Assembly (NCBI RefSeq): GCF_030730925.1
Contig: NZ_JAVAMB010000004.1
Location: 186,001 to 250,000, forward strand
Length of the DNA: 64,000 nucleotides
Source of the DNA: Flavobacterium sp. DG2-3
GTDB taxonomy: Bacteria; Bacteroidota; Bacteroidia; Flavobacteriales; Flavobacteriaceae
Reading direction: 5' to 3'
The notes beneath the pieces are model-generated. The model did no database searches, had not been told where the DNA came from, and saw only the letters and a program-made list of their open reading frames with translations. The position numbers were made by a program, and so were the translations under genes. Position 1 is the stretch's first letter, and each line of letters begins with the position of its first letter. Below are positions 1 through 9,358 of this stretch, in pieces.

Positions 1-515
1 TCTCCAAAATTCACTTTAGGGCGCAAGAAATACTCACCTGTAATAGTAATAACATCTCCTGGATTTGAATTGACAGGAAATCCTGTAATATTAGGATTTG
101 GAGGCCTGATCGCTATTTTATAGTTCAAAGTTCCTTTGCCTGTAACGATTTTCATCTCATCCATTTCATTATAGTATGGTGTTTTTGCATCGACCAATAC
201 CACAATAGCATTATCTGTAACGAATGTTGGATTAAAATAAGATTCCAACCCATTAAATGATATTGATTTTAATGTCGAAAAACCAGACCCTCTAATGATG
301 TAATAATTTCCTGCATTGATAATTTCTGTAGGAACATCAACTTCTCTATCTCCTTCAACCAAAGGATCATCAACAACAGATTTGCTAATTCCTGTTACTT
401 CAAGCTTTCCAGAAGAACCTCCCGAATCATCATTTGAACAAGAAGCGAACAGCAAAATTGAAATCGAAGCCAAAAAACATAACTTCAATACCATTTTATT
501 TTTTATATTTTTCAT
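1..515 (-). CDS. TIG/IPT-domain surface lipoprotein of the mannan locus (partial, C-terminus beyond the left edge)
   Basis: About 171 codons are visible from the ATG at 513-515; the rest lies outside the window. Residues 1-25 are a lipoprotein signal ending LLFAS before Cys26, followed by a flexible acidic/Ser/Gly linker (NDDSGGSSG), as expected for a lipoprotein exported to the outer-membrane surface. Two Ig-like IPT/TIG segments are suggested by GNYYIIRGSGF and PGDVITITGEYF. The gene follows susD by 20 bp on the same strand, the usual place for a SusE/SusF-like glycan-binding protein. I infer a mannan-binding accessory protein; the ligand cannot be read from sequence, and a C-terminal binding domain may lie outside the window. 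Confidence 0.85.
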   Translation of the reverse strand, partial: MKNIKNKMVLKLCFLASISILLFASCSNDDSGGSSGKLEVTGISKSVVDDPLVEGDREVDVPTEIINAGNYYIIRGSGFSTLKSISFNGLESYFNPTFVTDNAIVVLVDAKTPYYNEMDEMKIVTGKGTLNYKIAIRPPNPNITGFPVNSNPGDVITITGEYFLRPKVNFG

Positions 516-535
516 AGTGATTTACTTTTAAAAAA

Positions 536-2098
536 TTATTTGAAAGTGTAAGGAACTGGCGCTTCTTTCAACTTTGGATTTTTTCTAACTTCAATGTCTG
601 GTTTTGGATAAATAAAGTCTGTTGGAGTTGGCGTATAATGCATTACCCCTTGAGAATCAAAACCTCTATCTTGCTGAGAAATGATATTAATTGCTTCCTG
701 ACGTGGCAATCTTCCTAAATCGAACCAAAATTCTCCTTCAAAAGCAAATTCAACTCTACGCTCATGAAATAATGCTGCTTTCGTTAAGGGCACATTAGCT
801 CCTAAAATTCCAAGACCCGCTCTAAATCTCACTTTGTTATAAGAATCTTTTGCTGCGGCATTAGTAGTTTCATCAGCTCCAGCCATAATTGCTTCAGCGT
901 GAATTAATAAAAGATCAGCATAACGCATAATATAATTACAGTTATTCATTCCTCCCCATCCATCAGCCGGACCTGTCTCGCTAGTAACTTGGCCTACAAC
1001 ATACTTCTTAACAGCAGCTCCTGTATTACCTAATGCATCTGGATATTTTGTTTTGTCCATAACAAAACCTACAACACCGTCTCCTTTAAGGTCAGGGTAA
1101 GAATCTCCATAAATCATAAACGACTCTTTTCGTCTTAAATCGCCAATTTCAAAAGCATCCTGAACATCATTACTTGGAACATAAGTAGCTCCGTAAGACG
1201 CATTATCATTTAAAATATCTAAACCATATTGAATATTAGAAAAATTTCCTCCTCCGTAAGTGTTTATAGCACCAGACCATTGCCAAGAATAGATAGATTC
1301 TTCGTTGTTATTTTTACTTGTCAAAAACAAATCTGCAAAATTTGGCACCAAACCAAACTCGCCAGAATTGATTACTTTTTCAGCCATTGTTTTAGAATCA
1401 GCATATTTCTTTTCATACAAATACACTTTGGCTAAAAATGCTTCAGCAGAACCTTGAGTTACAAAAATATTGTCTCCACTAGCAGATCTAGATCTCACTT
1501 TTGTTTTAAGATTTGTTGCCGCAAATTTTAAATCGTTTTCAATGAAGGTATATACATCTTCAATTCTGTTTGTATTCACCATTGGATCTTTCGCCAAAGC
1601 CAGATTATCTTCTATAATTGGCACAGGCCCATACAAACGAACCAAATAAAAATAGGCTATCGCTCTAAAAAAATGCGCTTCAGCAATTGTGTTTTTAATT
1701 ACCGCCCTGCTCACATCTGCAGTAGCATTTTTTTCAATGTTATTAATTAAGTTATTGGACTGTGCCACAATTGCAAAACAAGCTCTCCAAGGATCTAGCA
1801 AAATTGGGCTGTCAGATGTCAATTTAAACTGAATCAATTCTGGTCCATCAGCATACGCTAAACAATTCCCCGATGATAGTTCTGACAATGCGTAAAAGTT
1901 CTTAGTATAATAAGGAGCCCACATCGCGCCATACATTCCGTAAGTAGTTCTTGCAACCTGCTCATCAGTATTATAAAATTGATCACTGCTATAACTATCT
2001 TCAGATGGGCGATCCAAAAAATCTTCGCTACAAGAAGTAGTTGCCAAACCTAGTGTTAAGAATAAAACTAAGGTCTTTATATTGATATATTTTTTCAT
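536..2098 (-). CDS. SusD/RagB-family nutrient-binding outer-membrane lipoprotein
   Basis: A 520-residue SusD homologue of normal family length. The N-terminus has a lipoprotein signal ending LATTSC with the lipidated Cys at position 23, then SEDFLDRPSEDSYSS, typical of SusD_N. The helical TPR-like part (for example AEAHFFRAIAYFYLVRLYG, about residues 140-160) and the C-terminal RagB part with ERRVEFAFEGEFWFDLGR are clear. SusD proteins cap the SusC barrel at the cell surface and deliver glycan fragments to it. The gene starts 11 bp after the susC stop, so the two are co-transcribed. The neighbouring mannanases suggest manno-oligosaccharide as ligand, which is inference. Confidence 0.97.
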   Translation of the reverse strand: MKKYINIKTLVLFLTLGLATTSCSEDFLDRPSEDSYSSDQFYNTDEQVARTTYGMYGAMWAPYYTKNFYALSELSSGNCLAYADGPELIQFKLTSDSPILLDPWRACFAIVAQSNNLINNIEKNATADVSRAVIKNTIAEAHFFRAIAYFYLVRLYGPVPIIEDNLALAKDPMVNTNRIEDVYTFIENDLKFAATNLKTKVRSRSASGDNIFVTQGSAEAFLAKVYLYEKKYADSKTMAEKVINSGEFGLVPNFADLFLTSKNNNEESIYSWQWSGAINTYGGGNFSNIQYGLDILNDNASYGATYVPSNDVQDAFEIGDLRRKESFMIYGDSYPDLKGDGVVGFVMDKTKYPDALGNTGAAVKKYVVGQVTSETGPADGWGGMNNCNYIMRYADLLLIHAEAIMAGADETTNAAAKDSYNKVRFRAGLGILGANVPLTKAALFHERRVEFAFEGEFWFDLGRLPRQEAINIISQQDRGFDSQGVMHYTPTPTDFIYPKPDIEVRKNPKLKEAPVPYTFK

Positions 2099-2109
2099 AA
2101 GAGTAGTAA

Positions 2110-5100
2110 TTAAAATTCTAAATTCATTCCAAAAGTGAAACTACGATTGGTTGGGTAACGCCCTGAATCAATTCCTGATAATAGCGGATCTTGATTGTAA
2201 GATCCTACCTCAGGATCATATCCTGTATATTTAGTAAATGTGTAAAGATTTTGAATACCAAAATAGAATCTTAGTTTACTAATACTTGCTTTTGAAATCA
2301 CATCCGACGGCATATTATAACCTAAAGTTACCTGTTGAATTCTTAAGAACGAACCATCTTCTACATAGCGATCAGAGATTGCTATATTAGGATGTCCATC
2401 ACCACCATCGGGTCTAGGATATTTGGCATCTGTATTTTCTGGTGTCCAAAAATCTGCCGCTTCTGCTAATTGATTTTCATACAAACGCTGGTTTTTAGTA
2501 CCTGCACGTCTTGTCAAATTCATTACTTTGTTGCCATAAGATCCTTGTAAAAAGACTCCTAAATCAATATTTTTATATGTAAAAGTATTATTGAATCCGT
2601 AAGTAAATTTTGGCTGTGGATTACCAATGTACGTTAAATCCTTGTCATCAATTAGACCGTCTTTATTTTGATCTACGTATTCAACATCTCCCAATTGGCT
2701 TTTTACTGCTTTGTTTCCTGTAAAAGGAATCGGTGCATTTGCCAATTGCTCGTTAGTTCTTATAATCCCAACTGTCTCATAGCCATAAAACTGACCAACT
2801 GGCATACCTACTACCGTTTTGGTTACAGCTTTATTAGTATAATCATTCAGCATTACGTCTTTCGTTAAATCAAAATTATCCTGTAAACTCATCAGTTTAT
2901 TTTTATTGGTAGAGAAAATTACTTTTGAGTTCCAGCTAAAGTTTTTGCTAAACTTATTATTGTAATCCAAAGTCATCTCAAAACCTTGATTTCTTAAGCT
3001 TCCTAAATTTACACTAGGCGCTCCTAAACCTCCTTGATAAGCATCTGTACCAGTAACATAATATGGCAATGGCAAGACAAACAAAAATCCTGCGGACTGT
3101 TTTCTGTACACATCAAATGTTGCCTGAAGTTTTGAATTAAAAAGTGTAAAATCTAAACCTAAGTTGGTTTGTTCAGAAGTTTCCCAAGTCAAATCAGGAT
3201 TTGCGATATTATTAACCGTAAAGAAATTACCCATTGCCGATTTTATGGCACGAACCGTACTCATATAACCGCCACCGCCAATATTTTGGTTTCCAGTCTC
3301 GCCGTAACCTCCTCTAATTTTGATGTTATCAATATATTCTCTAGTTCCTTCCATAAAACTTTCGTTTGAAAGTTTCCAATAACCTGAAACAGAAGGAAAG
3401 TAACCCCATTTTTGCCCTGGTCCAAAATTAGAGCTTCCATCCGCTCTCATCGTTACCTGCAATCCATAACGATTATTATAATCATAATTAAAAGTTCCGA
3501 AGAAAGAGTAAAAAGCAGAACTTCCTTTATATTCTGAAGCTACAATTGTATCTGGATCTCCTAAACTGATAGAATGAATATCATTACTCAACAAGCCAGA
3601 AACGGTTTGCGAGTTTCCGAACCAATGACTATCATTAGCCTCTTGAGCTGCCAAAATATTAAAATGATGATTACCCGCATCAACCTTGTAAGTTAAAACG
3701 TTTTTAATATTAAGTTGATACCAATTGTTTGCTCGCTCTGTCAACTGATTTGTTTCTCTAACCGCTGCACCCCATTTATAAGTAGGCTGAAATCCTTCGA
3801 AATTATCAATATTAGTAGATCCTCCAAGATCAAATCTATATTCAAGCCCTTTTGCTATTCTAAAATTGGCGTAAAAATTCCCAATAAAATTCTTTTTAAT
3901 TAACTTATTAGTATTCATCAAAGCCGAAGCCACAGGATTAATCCAAACTCCTATAGAGCCGTCAGCCGGTGGACCAGCATAATTTCCGTTAGTATCTTTT
4001 ACTGCAACATCTGGAGTAGACAATATAGACGTGCTAATAATCCCGTTACTTGCACCGTTGATTGTAATATCTTCATTTGTTATACCTGCACCAATAGACA
4101 CTCCAACAGTTAACCAATCTTTTAGCTTACTGTCAACATTCGTTTTAAAGCTATATCTTTTAAAACCAGATCCAATAACAATTCCTTCCTGATTGGTATA
4201 ACCTCCAGAAATGTAATAGTTAGTACCATCCTTTGCCCCTGAAAACGAAATCTGATGATTATTCATTATCGCCGTTTTGTAAATCTCATCTTGCCAATTT
4301 GTTCCGTTACCCAAAACAGACGGAACAGCAAATTCATCTCTTGGAGCAACACCATAGACAGCTGCCAAAGCATTTTGCTGTGCAGCATATTGACTTAAAG
4401 TCATAGTATCTAATAAGCGAGTTACATTTTGAATGGAGAAATACGTATCATACGCGATTTTTCCCACTCCTTTTTTTCCTCTTTTTGTAGTAATAATAAC
4501 AACCCCATTCGACGCTCTAGAACCATAAATAGCAGTTGCAGAAGCATCTTTCAAAATATCTAATGTTTCTATATCATTAGGATTTAAGAAAGCAATAGGA
4601 CTAGAAGTTACGTTTCCTGTGTTTGTTCCCAAATAACCTGTAACGATTGAACCTCCGGTAGCAGTATTAGCAGCATCTCCCGAAATCGGAATACCATCTA
4701 CAATATACAATGGTTCATTAGTTCCTGAAATAGAAGTAGTTCCACGAATTTTTACTGAGACACTACCTCCAGGCTGTCCAGAATTATTTGTCACTGTCAC
4801 CCCTGCAGCACGTCCTTGTAACAATTGATCTACAGACACTTGTGGAGAATCTGCAAAATCTTTAGAAGTAACAGTAGAAATAGCTCCTGTTAAATCCTTT
4901 CTCTTAACACTTCTATACCCTACGTTTACTAGAACTTCGCGCAAATCTTCGGCGCTTAGTTTCAAAATAACGTTTACAGTTCCTCCATTTTTAACGTTGA
5001 TTGTTTGCGCAACATATCCAATAAAGGAAACAGTAATAGTAGAATTTGCAGGTGCATCGATCGAATATTTTCCATCAAAATCGGTTGAAGCCGTTTTTTT

Positions 5101-5277
5101 CGTACCTGTAACTACTATGTTAGCACCAGGAATAGAAAGTCCCTTTTCATCAGAAACCGTTCCCGAAACCTTTACCTGAGCCGTAATAAAATTACTAGTC
5201 AGTAACAAAAATAATATCAAAGGAACGGCCGTGTGGTCAGCCATCCAATGAATGAAGCTAGTCATTAGTTTTTTCAT
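2110..5277 (-). CDS. SusC/RagA-family TonB-dependent receptor
   Basis: 1055 residues, the usual SusC size. After an N-terminal signal/hydrophobic stretch (about 13-34) comes a carboxypeptidase-regulatory-like domain (VSGTVSDEKGLSIPGANIVV, to about residue 110), then the plug with the family blocks SVDQLLQGRAAGV, YIVDGIPISG and DASATAIYGSRASNG, then a 22-strand-type barrel ending in RSFTFGMNLEF. It imports oligosaccharides across the outer membrane with TonB energy. No N-terminal STN domain is visible, so anti-sigma signalling through this receptor is unlikely. That fits control by the adjacent AraC-type regulator instead. It heads the susC-susD-TIG operon. Confidence 0.97.
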   Translation of the reverse strand: MKKLMTSFIHWMADHTAVPLILFLLLTSNFITAQVKVSGTVSDEKGLSIPGANIVVTGTKKTASTDFDGKYSIDAPANSTITVSFIGYVAQTINVKNGGTVNVILKLSAEDLREVLVNVGYRSVKRKDLTGAISTVTSKDFADSPQVSVDQLLQGRAAGVTVTNNSGQPGGSVSVKIRGTTSISGTNEPLYIVDGIPISGDAANTATGGSIVTGYLGTNTGNVTSSPIAFLNPNDIETLDILKDASATAIYGSRASNGVVIITTKRGKKGVGKIAYDTYFSIQNVTRLLDTMTLSQYAAQQNALAAVYGVAPRDEFAVPSVLGNGTNWQDEIYKTAIMNNHQISFSGAKDGTNYYISGGYTNQEGIVIGSGFKRYSFKTNVDSKLKDWLTVGVSIGAGITNEDITINGASNGIISTSILSTPDVAVKDTNGNYAGPPADGSIGVWINPVASALMNTNKLIKKNFIGNFYANFRIAKGLEYRFDLGGSTNIDNFEGFQPTYKWGAAVRETNQLTERANNWYQLNIKNVLTYKVDAGNHHFNILAAQEANDSHWFGNSQTVSGLLSNDIHSISLGDPDTIVASEYKGSSAFYSFFGTFNYDYNNRYGLQVTMRADGSSNFGPGQKWGYFPSVSGYWKLSNESFMEGTREYIDNIKIRGGYGETGNQNIGGGGYMSTVRAIKSAMGNFFTVNNIANPDLTWETSEQTNLGLDFTLFNSKLQATFDVYRKQSAGFLFVLPLPYYVTGTDAYQGGLGAPSVNLGSLRNQGFEMTLDYNNKFSKNFSWNSKVIFSTNKNKLMSLQDNFDLTKDVMLNDYTNKAVTKTVVGMPVGQFYGYETVGIIRTNEQLANAPIPFTGNKAVKSQLGDVEYVDQNKDGLIDDKDLTYIGNPQPKFTYGFNNTFTYKNIDLGVFLQGSYGNKVMNLTRRAGTKNQRLYENQLAEAADFWTPENTDAKYPRPDGGDGHPNIAISDRYVEDGSFLRIQQVTLGYNMPSDVISKASISKLRFYFGIQNLYTFTKYTGYDPEVGSYNQDPLLSGIDSGRYPTNRSFTFGMNLEF

Positions 5278-5588
5278 AATAAGTGTTTGGTTAGTTATTT
5301 GTTTATTGCATAATCTAAAAGTAATGCCAGGGTAAATTTTACTTTAAAATTATTTAACAAATCTATAACAGAGAGAATTATCAAATCGATAGTATTATAT
5401 CATTTAATGATAATATTTTTACTAGAATCGATTTAAAAAACAGATATGAAAATAAAATCATATAAATTTTAAATAATTCGCAATCACAGCACCCTAAAAG
5501 AACATATCTAATGAATAAAAACCAATGAAAACGCAAAAATCAAACGTTTTCGTTAAAAATAATATTTATGAGTGACAAAAAAGTATCA
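5278..5588. promoter_or_regulatory. Control region upstream of susC with nested palindromes
   Basis: No gene lies in this 311-bp gap. It contains an inverted repeat AAATCGAT (5383-5390) / ATCGATTT (5427-5434) that encloses a second perfect palindrome, TATCATT-T-AATGATA (5398-5412), about 105-160 bp upstream of the susC ATG. A TACTTTTA sequence on the minus strand near 5320 could be a -7 box. Paired palindromes upstream of the receptor operon, next to an AraC-type gene, are candidate operator sites. This rests on symmetry and position only. Confidence 0.35.
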
Positions 5589-6467
5589 CTATAAAATACG
5601 TTTCAAACCTGAAAACTCTTCACGATACTGACTTGGTGTGCAGTTTTTTGTTGCTTTAAAACTGCGATTAAAGTTGGCAATATTATTAAAGCCAGATTTA
5701 AACGCAACTTCAGAAACGCTCATATCTTTTTCAACCAGCCAGCGCGCCGCGTAACCAATTCTGATATCATTTATATAATTGACAAAAGTTTTTCCGGTAC
5801 GTTTTTTTATAAATCGGTTAAAAGAAATAATCGACATGCTCGCCACATTTGCCACATCTTCTAAAGTGATTTTTTCTGCAAAATGTTTCTGCACATATTC
5901 ATAGACCAATTTCATTTTATCATAATCATCAAACGTATCATAATCTACCGTATAAGTTGAAAGCAATCGCTGATTTCGAGAATTTGCCAAATCATATAAC
6001 AAAGAGGTAATTTCAAGAAAATAGTCCATACCATCCAGCTTAGAAAGCCTCACAAGCCTTGGAGTCAATTCTTCCGCTGTTTTTTTCGAAAAAAGAATTC
6101 CGTGAATAGATCTATTAAACATATCTCGAATCGGATTCATGATTCTTCTAGACAGTAAAGATTCATGAAATAAATCATTATGAAACTGAATGGTTATTTC
6201 GTGTATTTTTTTACTGGTACATTTATTTAGCTCCCAACCGTGATATAAATTCGGACCAATTAAAACCAATTCGACATTATCAATTTCTTCAATATTATCT
6301 CCCACAACCCGTTTCACTCCTTTTCCGTTCAAAATAAAATTGATCTCAAATTCAGGATGATAATGAACTGGAAAATCAAAACTGTCTTTTACGCGATCAA
6401 AAACCAAAAAGCTGTCACTCGCAGCAAGCGGCGCAATTTCTCTATAAAAATTTTTAGTAGTACCCAT
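5589..6467 (-). CDS. AraC-family transcriptional regulator with N-terminal cupin
   Basis: 292 residues. The N-terminal half is a cupin-like sensor with the HYHPEFEINF block (His35, His37, Glu39) and a later YHGW His (76). The C-terminal part (about 185-285) is an AraC DNA-binding domain with two helix-turn-helix units, ITLEDVANVASMSIISF (about 200-216) and SVSEVAFKSGFNNIANF (about 250-266), ending in TPSQYREEF. Lying between the susC operon and the divergent mannanase operon, it is the obvious candidate activator of both, probably sensing a mannan-derived sugar. Effector and sites are not shown by the sequence. The stop lies about 310 bp upstream of the susC start, so susC has its own promoter. 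Confidence 0.95.
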   Translation of the reverse strand: MGTTKNFYREIAPLAASDSFLVFDRVKDSFDFPVHYHPEFEINFILNGKGVKRVVGDNIEEIDNVELVLIGPNLYHGWELNKCTSKKIHEITIQFHNDLFHESLLSRRIMNPIRDMFNRSIHGILFSKKTAEELTPRLVRLSKLDGMDYFLEITSLLYDLANSRNQRLLSTYTVDYDTFDDYDKMKLVYEYVQKHFAEKITLEDVANVASMSIISFNRFIKKRTGKTFVNYINDIRIGYAARWLVEKDMSVSEVAFKSGFNNIANFNRSFKATKNCTPSQYREEFSGLKRIL

Positions 6468-6771
6468 CTCAAAAACTGTTTTCAGGAAGTAAGTATTCGT
6501 TTTTTGACTGCAATAATATGATATATAATTGATAAAATAATATTAATTACACTTTAATCATCCGTTTATCTTTGAAAAAATTAATTATCATTTCTTTAAA
6601 AACAACATTAATAATAAACATTAATCATTTTTTATTAAATAACTTTTTATAGTTTTAATAATTTTAGCAATAATAGCTTAGAGAATTTTCGAAAGAAAAA
6701 ACACTAAGATTTACAAACCGTAAACCCTTGTTTATTTTGCTTTTAGCTAAACAACCAACTTATATTTCGAA
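6468..6771. promoter_or_regulatory. Divergent intergenic region between the AraC-type gene and the GH26 operon
   Basis: 304 bp, very AT-rich, without an ORF. A consensus-like -7 box TATCTTTG lies at 6567-6574 on the plus strand; used for the GH26 operon it would give a leader of nearly 200 nt. No convincing -33 TTG sits at the right spacing. No clear hairpin or operator repeat was seen, although the position between a regulator and its likely target operon implies binding sites. Confidence 0.35.
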
Positions 6772-7908
6772 ATGAAAAAACATTTTTTAACGCTTTTGAC
6801 CGTAACTTTAATAAGCAGTTCCTGTTTGTCTCAAAAAAACACCGCTAATACTAATTTGTCACTTTCAGATAAAAAAGCAACTTCAGAAACCAAAACTTTA
6901 TACAAAAACCTTAACACACTTTCTCAAAAAGGTTTTTTATTCGGACATCAAGACGATTTGGCGTATGGTGTAAAATGGAAATATGAAGATGGAAGAAGCG
7001 ACATAAAAGATGTAGTCGGCGATTATCCTGCTGTTTATGGTTGGGATATTGCGGGTTTAGAAAATGACAGCCCAAATAATATTGACGGCGTTCCCTTTAG
7101 CAAAATGAAACAATATATTATCGAAGCAGATGCCAGAGGCGGAATCTCAACAATCAGTTGGCATTTTGATAATCCTGCAACAGGAAAAAACGCATGGGAT
7201 AATCAGCCAAATTCTTTAAAAACGATTTTGCCTGGTGCAGAAAACCATAAAAAATTCACTTCCTGGTTAGATAAAGCAGCCGTCTTTTTTCTTTCTTTAA
7301 AAGATAAAAACGGAAAAAACATTCCAATTCTTTTCCGTCCGTTTCATGAACTTACTGGCGGATGGTTCTGGTGGGGAAAAGGGAACTGCACGCCAGAAGA
7401 ATTCAAAACCGCATGGAAATTTACCTTCGACTATCTGCAGAAAAAAGGTGTTCACAACTTAATTTATGTGTACAATACAGGAAGTTTTGGCAGTGAAAAT
7501 GATTTCCTAACTAATTACCCTGGCGATCAATATGCTGATATGTTAAGTTTTGATACCTATCAAAATAACAATGATCCCAATGGTGAAAAGTTCATCTCTG
7601 AAGTTCAAAATCAATTTAAAATATTGAACGAAATAAGCCTTAAAAAACATAAATTAATGGCTTTAGCAGAAGCAGGTTACGAAGCAGTTCCAGATCCAAA
7701 ATGGTGGACAGGAACTTTATTGAAAGCTATTGGAGATTATAAAATTTCTTATGTGCTGTTATGGAGAAACCACGGCTGGCAGGAAAAAGAACAAAAAATG
7801 CATTATTATGCGCCATTTTCTGGTCAGGTAAGCGAAAAAGATTTTGTTGATTTTTATAATCTCAATCAGACTATATTTGAAAAAGACATTAAAAAAGCTC
7901 TAAAATAA
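6772..7908 (+). CDS. GH26 endo-beta-1,4-mannanase (lipoprotein)
   Basis: 378 residues with a signal ending ISSSC (Cys18), so probably lipidated and periplasmic or surface-exposed. GH26 hallmarks are present: LFRPFHELTGGWFWWG with acid/base Glu193, and ALAEAGYEA with nucleophile Glu300. The substrate-subsite Trp/His block ISWHFDNP at 128-135 is also present. The enzyme cuts the beta-1,4-mannan backbone, probably releasing mannobiose as B. fragilis ManA does. First gene of the series GH26 - transporter - GH130 - epimerase, with gaps of 33, 25 and 6 bp, matching the B. fragilis mannan operon described by Senoura and colleagues. Family certain; product profile inferred. Confidence 0.95.
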   Translation: MKKHFLTLLTVTLISSSCLSQKNTANTNLSLSDKKATSETKTLYKNLNTLSQKGFLFGHQDDLAYGVKWKYEDGRSDIKDVVGDYPAVYGWDIAGLENDSPNNIDGVPFSKMKQYIIEADARGGISTISWHFDNPATGKNAWDNQPNSLKTILPGAENHKKFTSWLDKAAVFFLSLKDKNGKNIPILFRPFHELTGGWFWWGKGNCTPEEFKTAWKFTFDYLQKKGVHNLIYVYNTGSFGSENDFLTNYPGDQYADMLSFDTYQNNNDPNGEKFISEVQNQFKILNEISLKKHKLMALAEAGYEAVPDPKWWTGTLLKAIGDYKISYVLLWRNHGWQEKEQKMHYYAPFSGQVSEKDFVDFYNLNQTIFEKDIKKALK

Positions 7909-7941
7909 ACTAACTCAATTTAAACCTCAAATAATTAACCA

Positions 7942-9333
7942 ATGCACGACAAAATTAGTTTAAAAGAAAAAATCGGTTACGGACTCGGAGATGCCGCTTC
8001 ATCCATGTTTTGGAAAATTTTCAGCATGTACCTCCTATTTTTCTACACCGATGTTTTCGGATTGGCACCTGCCGTAGTTGGAACCATGTTTCTAATTACT
8101 AGAATCTGGGATTCTTGCTTTGACCCAATTGTTGGAATTCTAGCCGATAGAACCAAAAGCAAATGGGGAAAATTCAGACCGTATTTACTTTGGGTAGCCA
8201 TACCTTTTGCCGTGATTGGAGTGTTAACTTTTTATACTCCAGATTTTGACGAAAAAGGAAAAATCATTTATGCCTACGTTACTTACTCTTTAATGATGAT
8301 GATTTATTCGTTAATCAATGTGCCGTATGCATCACTTTTGGGCGTAATGTCTTCTGATAGAAAAGAAAGAAATACATTATCGTCTTACCGAATGGTTTTT
8401 GCTTTTGGAGGAAGTTTATTAGCGCTTTGGTTAATTGAGCCTTTGGTAAATTATTTTGGCGGAAATTTAAATTCTAAAACGGGCTGGCTAGCCACAATCG
8501 CCGTTTTCGGATTAATTACAACTATTTTCTTCTGGGCTTGTTTTTTATTTACTAAAGAAAGAGTACAGCCAATTGGAGACGAACAAAATAACTTAAAAGA
8601 AGATTTACAAGATCTTCTAAAAAATAAACCTTGGTGGATTTTATTGGGTGCTGGAATTGGCGCTTTGGTTTTCAATTCTATTCGAGACGGTGCGGCAGTT
8701 TACTATTTCAAATATTATGTAAGCAGTTCGGTAAACTTCGATTTTTCACTTTTCGGAACCGATTTCCACATGACACCAACTTCAATTTATTTAGTTTTAG
8801 GACAAGCCGCAAATATCATCGGAGTAATTCTAGCCACACCAATTGCCAATAAAATAGGAAAAAAGAAAACCTTTTTCGGAGCAATGGCTTTGGCAGCAAT
8901 TTTAAGCCTTATTTTCTATTTATTCGGAAAAGAAGATATTTTCCTAATCATGACTTTCCAAGTTTTAATCAGTATTTGTGCGGGTTGCATTTTCCCATTA
9001 ATCTGGTCAATGTACGCTGACAGCGCCGATTATTCAGAATGGAAACAAGGGCGAAGAGCAACAGGTTTGGTTTTCTCAGCATCCTCAATGTCTCAAAAAT
9101 TTGGATGGACAATTGGCGGCGCTGGAGCAGGTTGGCTTTTAGGCTATTTCGGATTTCAGGCCAATGTTGAACAAACTGCCTTCACACAAAACGGAATTCA
9201 ATTAATGCTGAGTATTCTTCCTGCAATTGCAGCTGCAATATCAGTACTATTCATATTATTTTATCCTTTATCTGAAGAAAAATTACAGCTTATAGAACAG
9301 GATTTAAACGAAAAGAGAAATCAAAATCATTAA
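7942..9333 (+). CDS. GPH-family sugar:cation symporter (probable mannobiose transporter)
   Basis: 463 residues with about 12 hydrophobic segments. The N-terminal signature of glycoside-pentoside-hexuronide symporters is clear: KIGYGLGDAASSMFW, FFYTDVFGLAPAVVGTMF, and the loop ADRTKSKWGKFRPYLLW between TM2 and TM3. These inner-membrane carriers bring oligosaccharides into the cytoplasm with Na+ or H+. It sits between the mannanase and the cytoplasmic phosphorylase and epimerase, so mannobiose or related disaccharides are the likely cargo. The C-terminus is cytoplasmic and rich in Glu and Lys. Confidence 0.93.
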   Translation: MHDKISLKEKIGYGLGDAASSMFWKIFSMYLLFFYTDVFGLAPAVVGTMFLITRIWDSCFDPIVGILADRTKSKWGKFRPYLLWVAIPFAVIGVLTFYTPDFDEKGKIIYAYVTYSLMMMIYSLINVPYASLLGVMSSDRKERNTLSSYRMVFAFGGSLLALWLIEPLVNYFGGNLNSKTGWLATIAVFGLITTIFFWACFLFTKERVQPIGDEQNNLKEDLQDLLKNKPWWILLGAGIGALVFNSIRDGAAVYYFKYYVSSSVNFDFSLFGTDFHMTPTSIYLVLGQAANIIGVILATPIANKIGKKKTFFGAMALAAILSLIFYLFGKEDIFLIMTFQVLISICAGCIFPLIWSMYADSADYSEWKQGRRATGLVFSASSMSQKFGWTIGGAGAGWLLGYFGFQANVEQTAFTQNGIQLMLSILPAIAAAISVLFILFYPLSEEKLQLIEQDLNEKRNQNH

Positions 9334-9358
9334 AAATAAAGACAAAGAATAAATCTAT

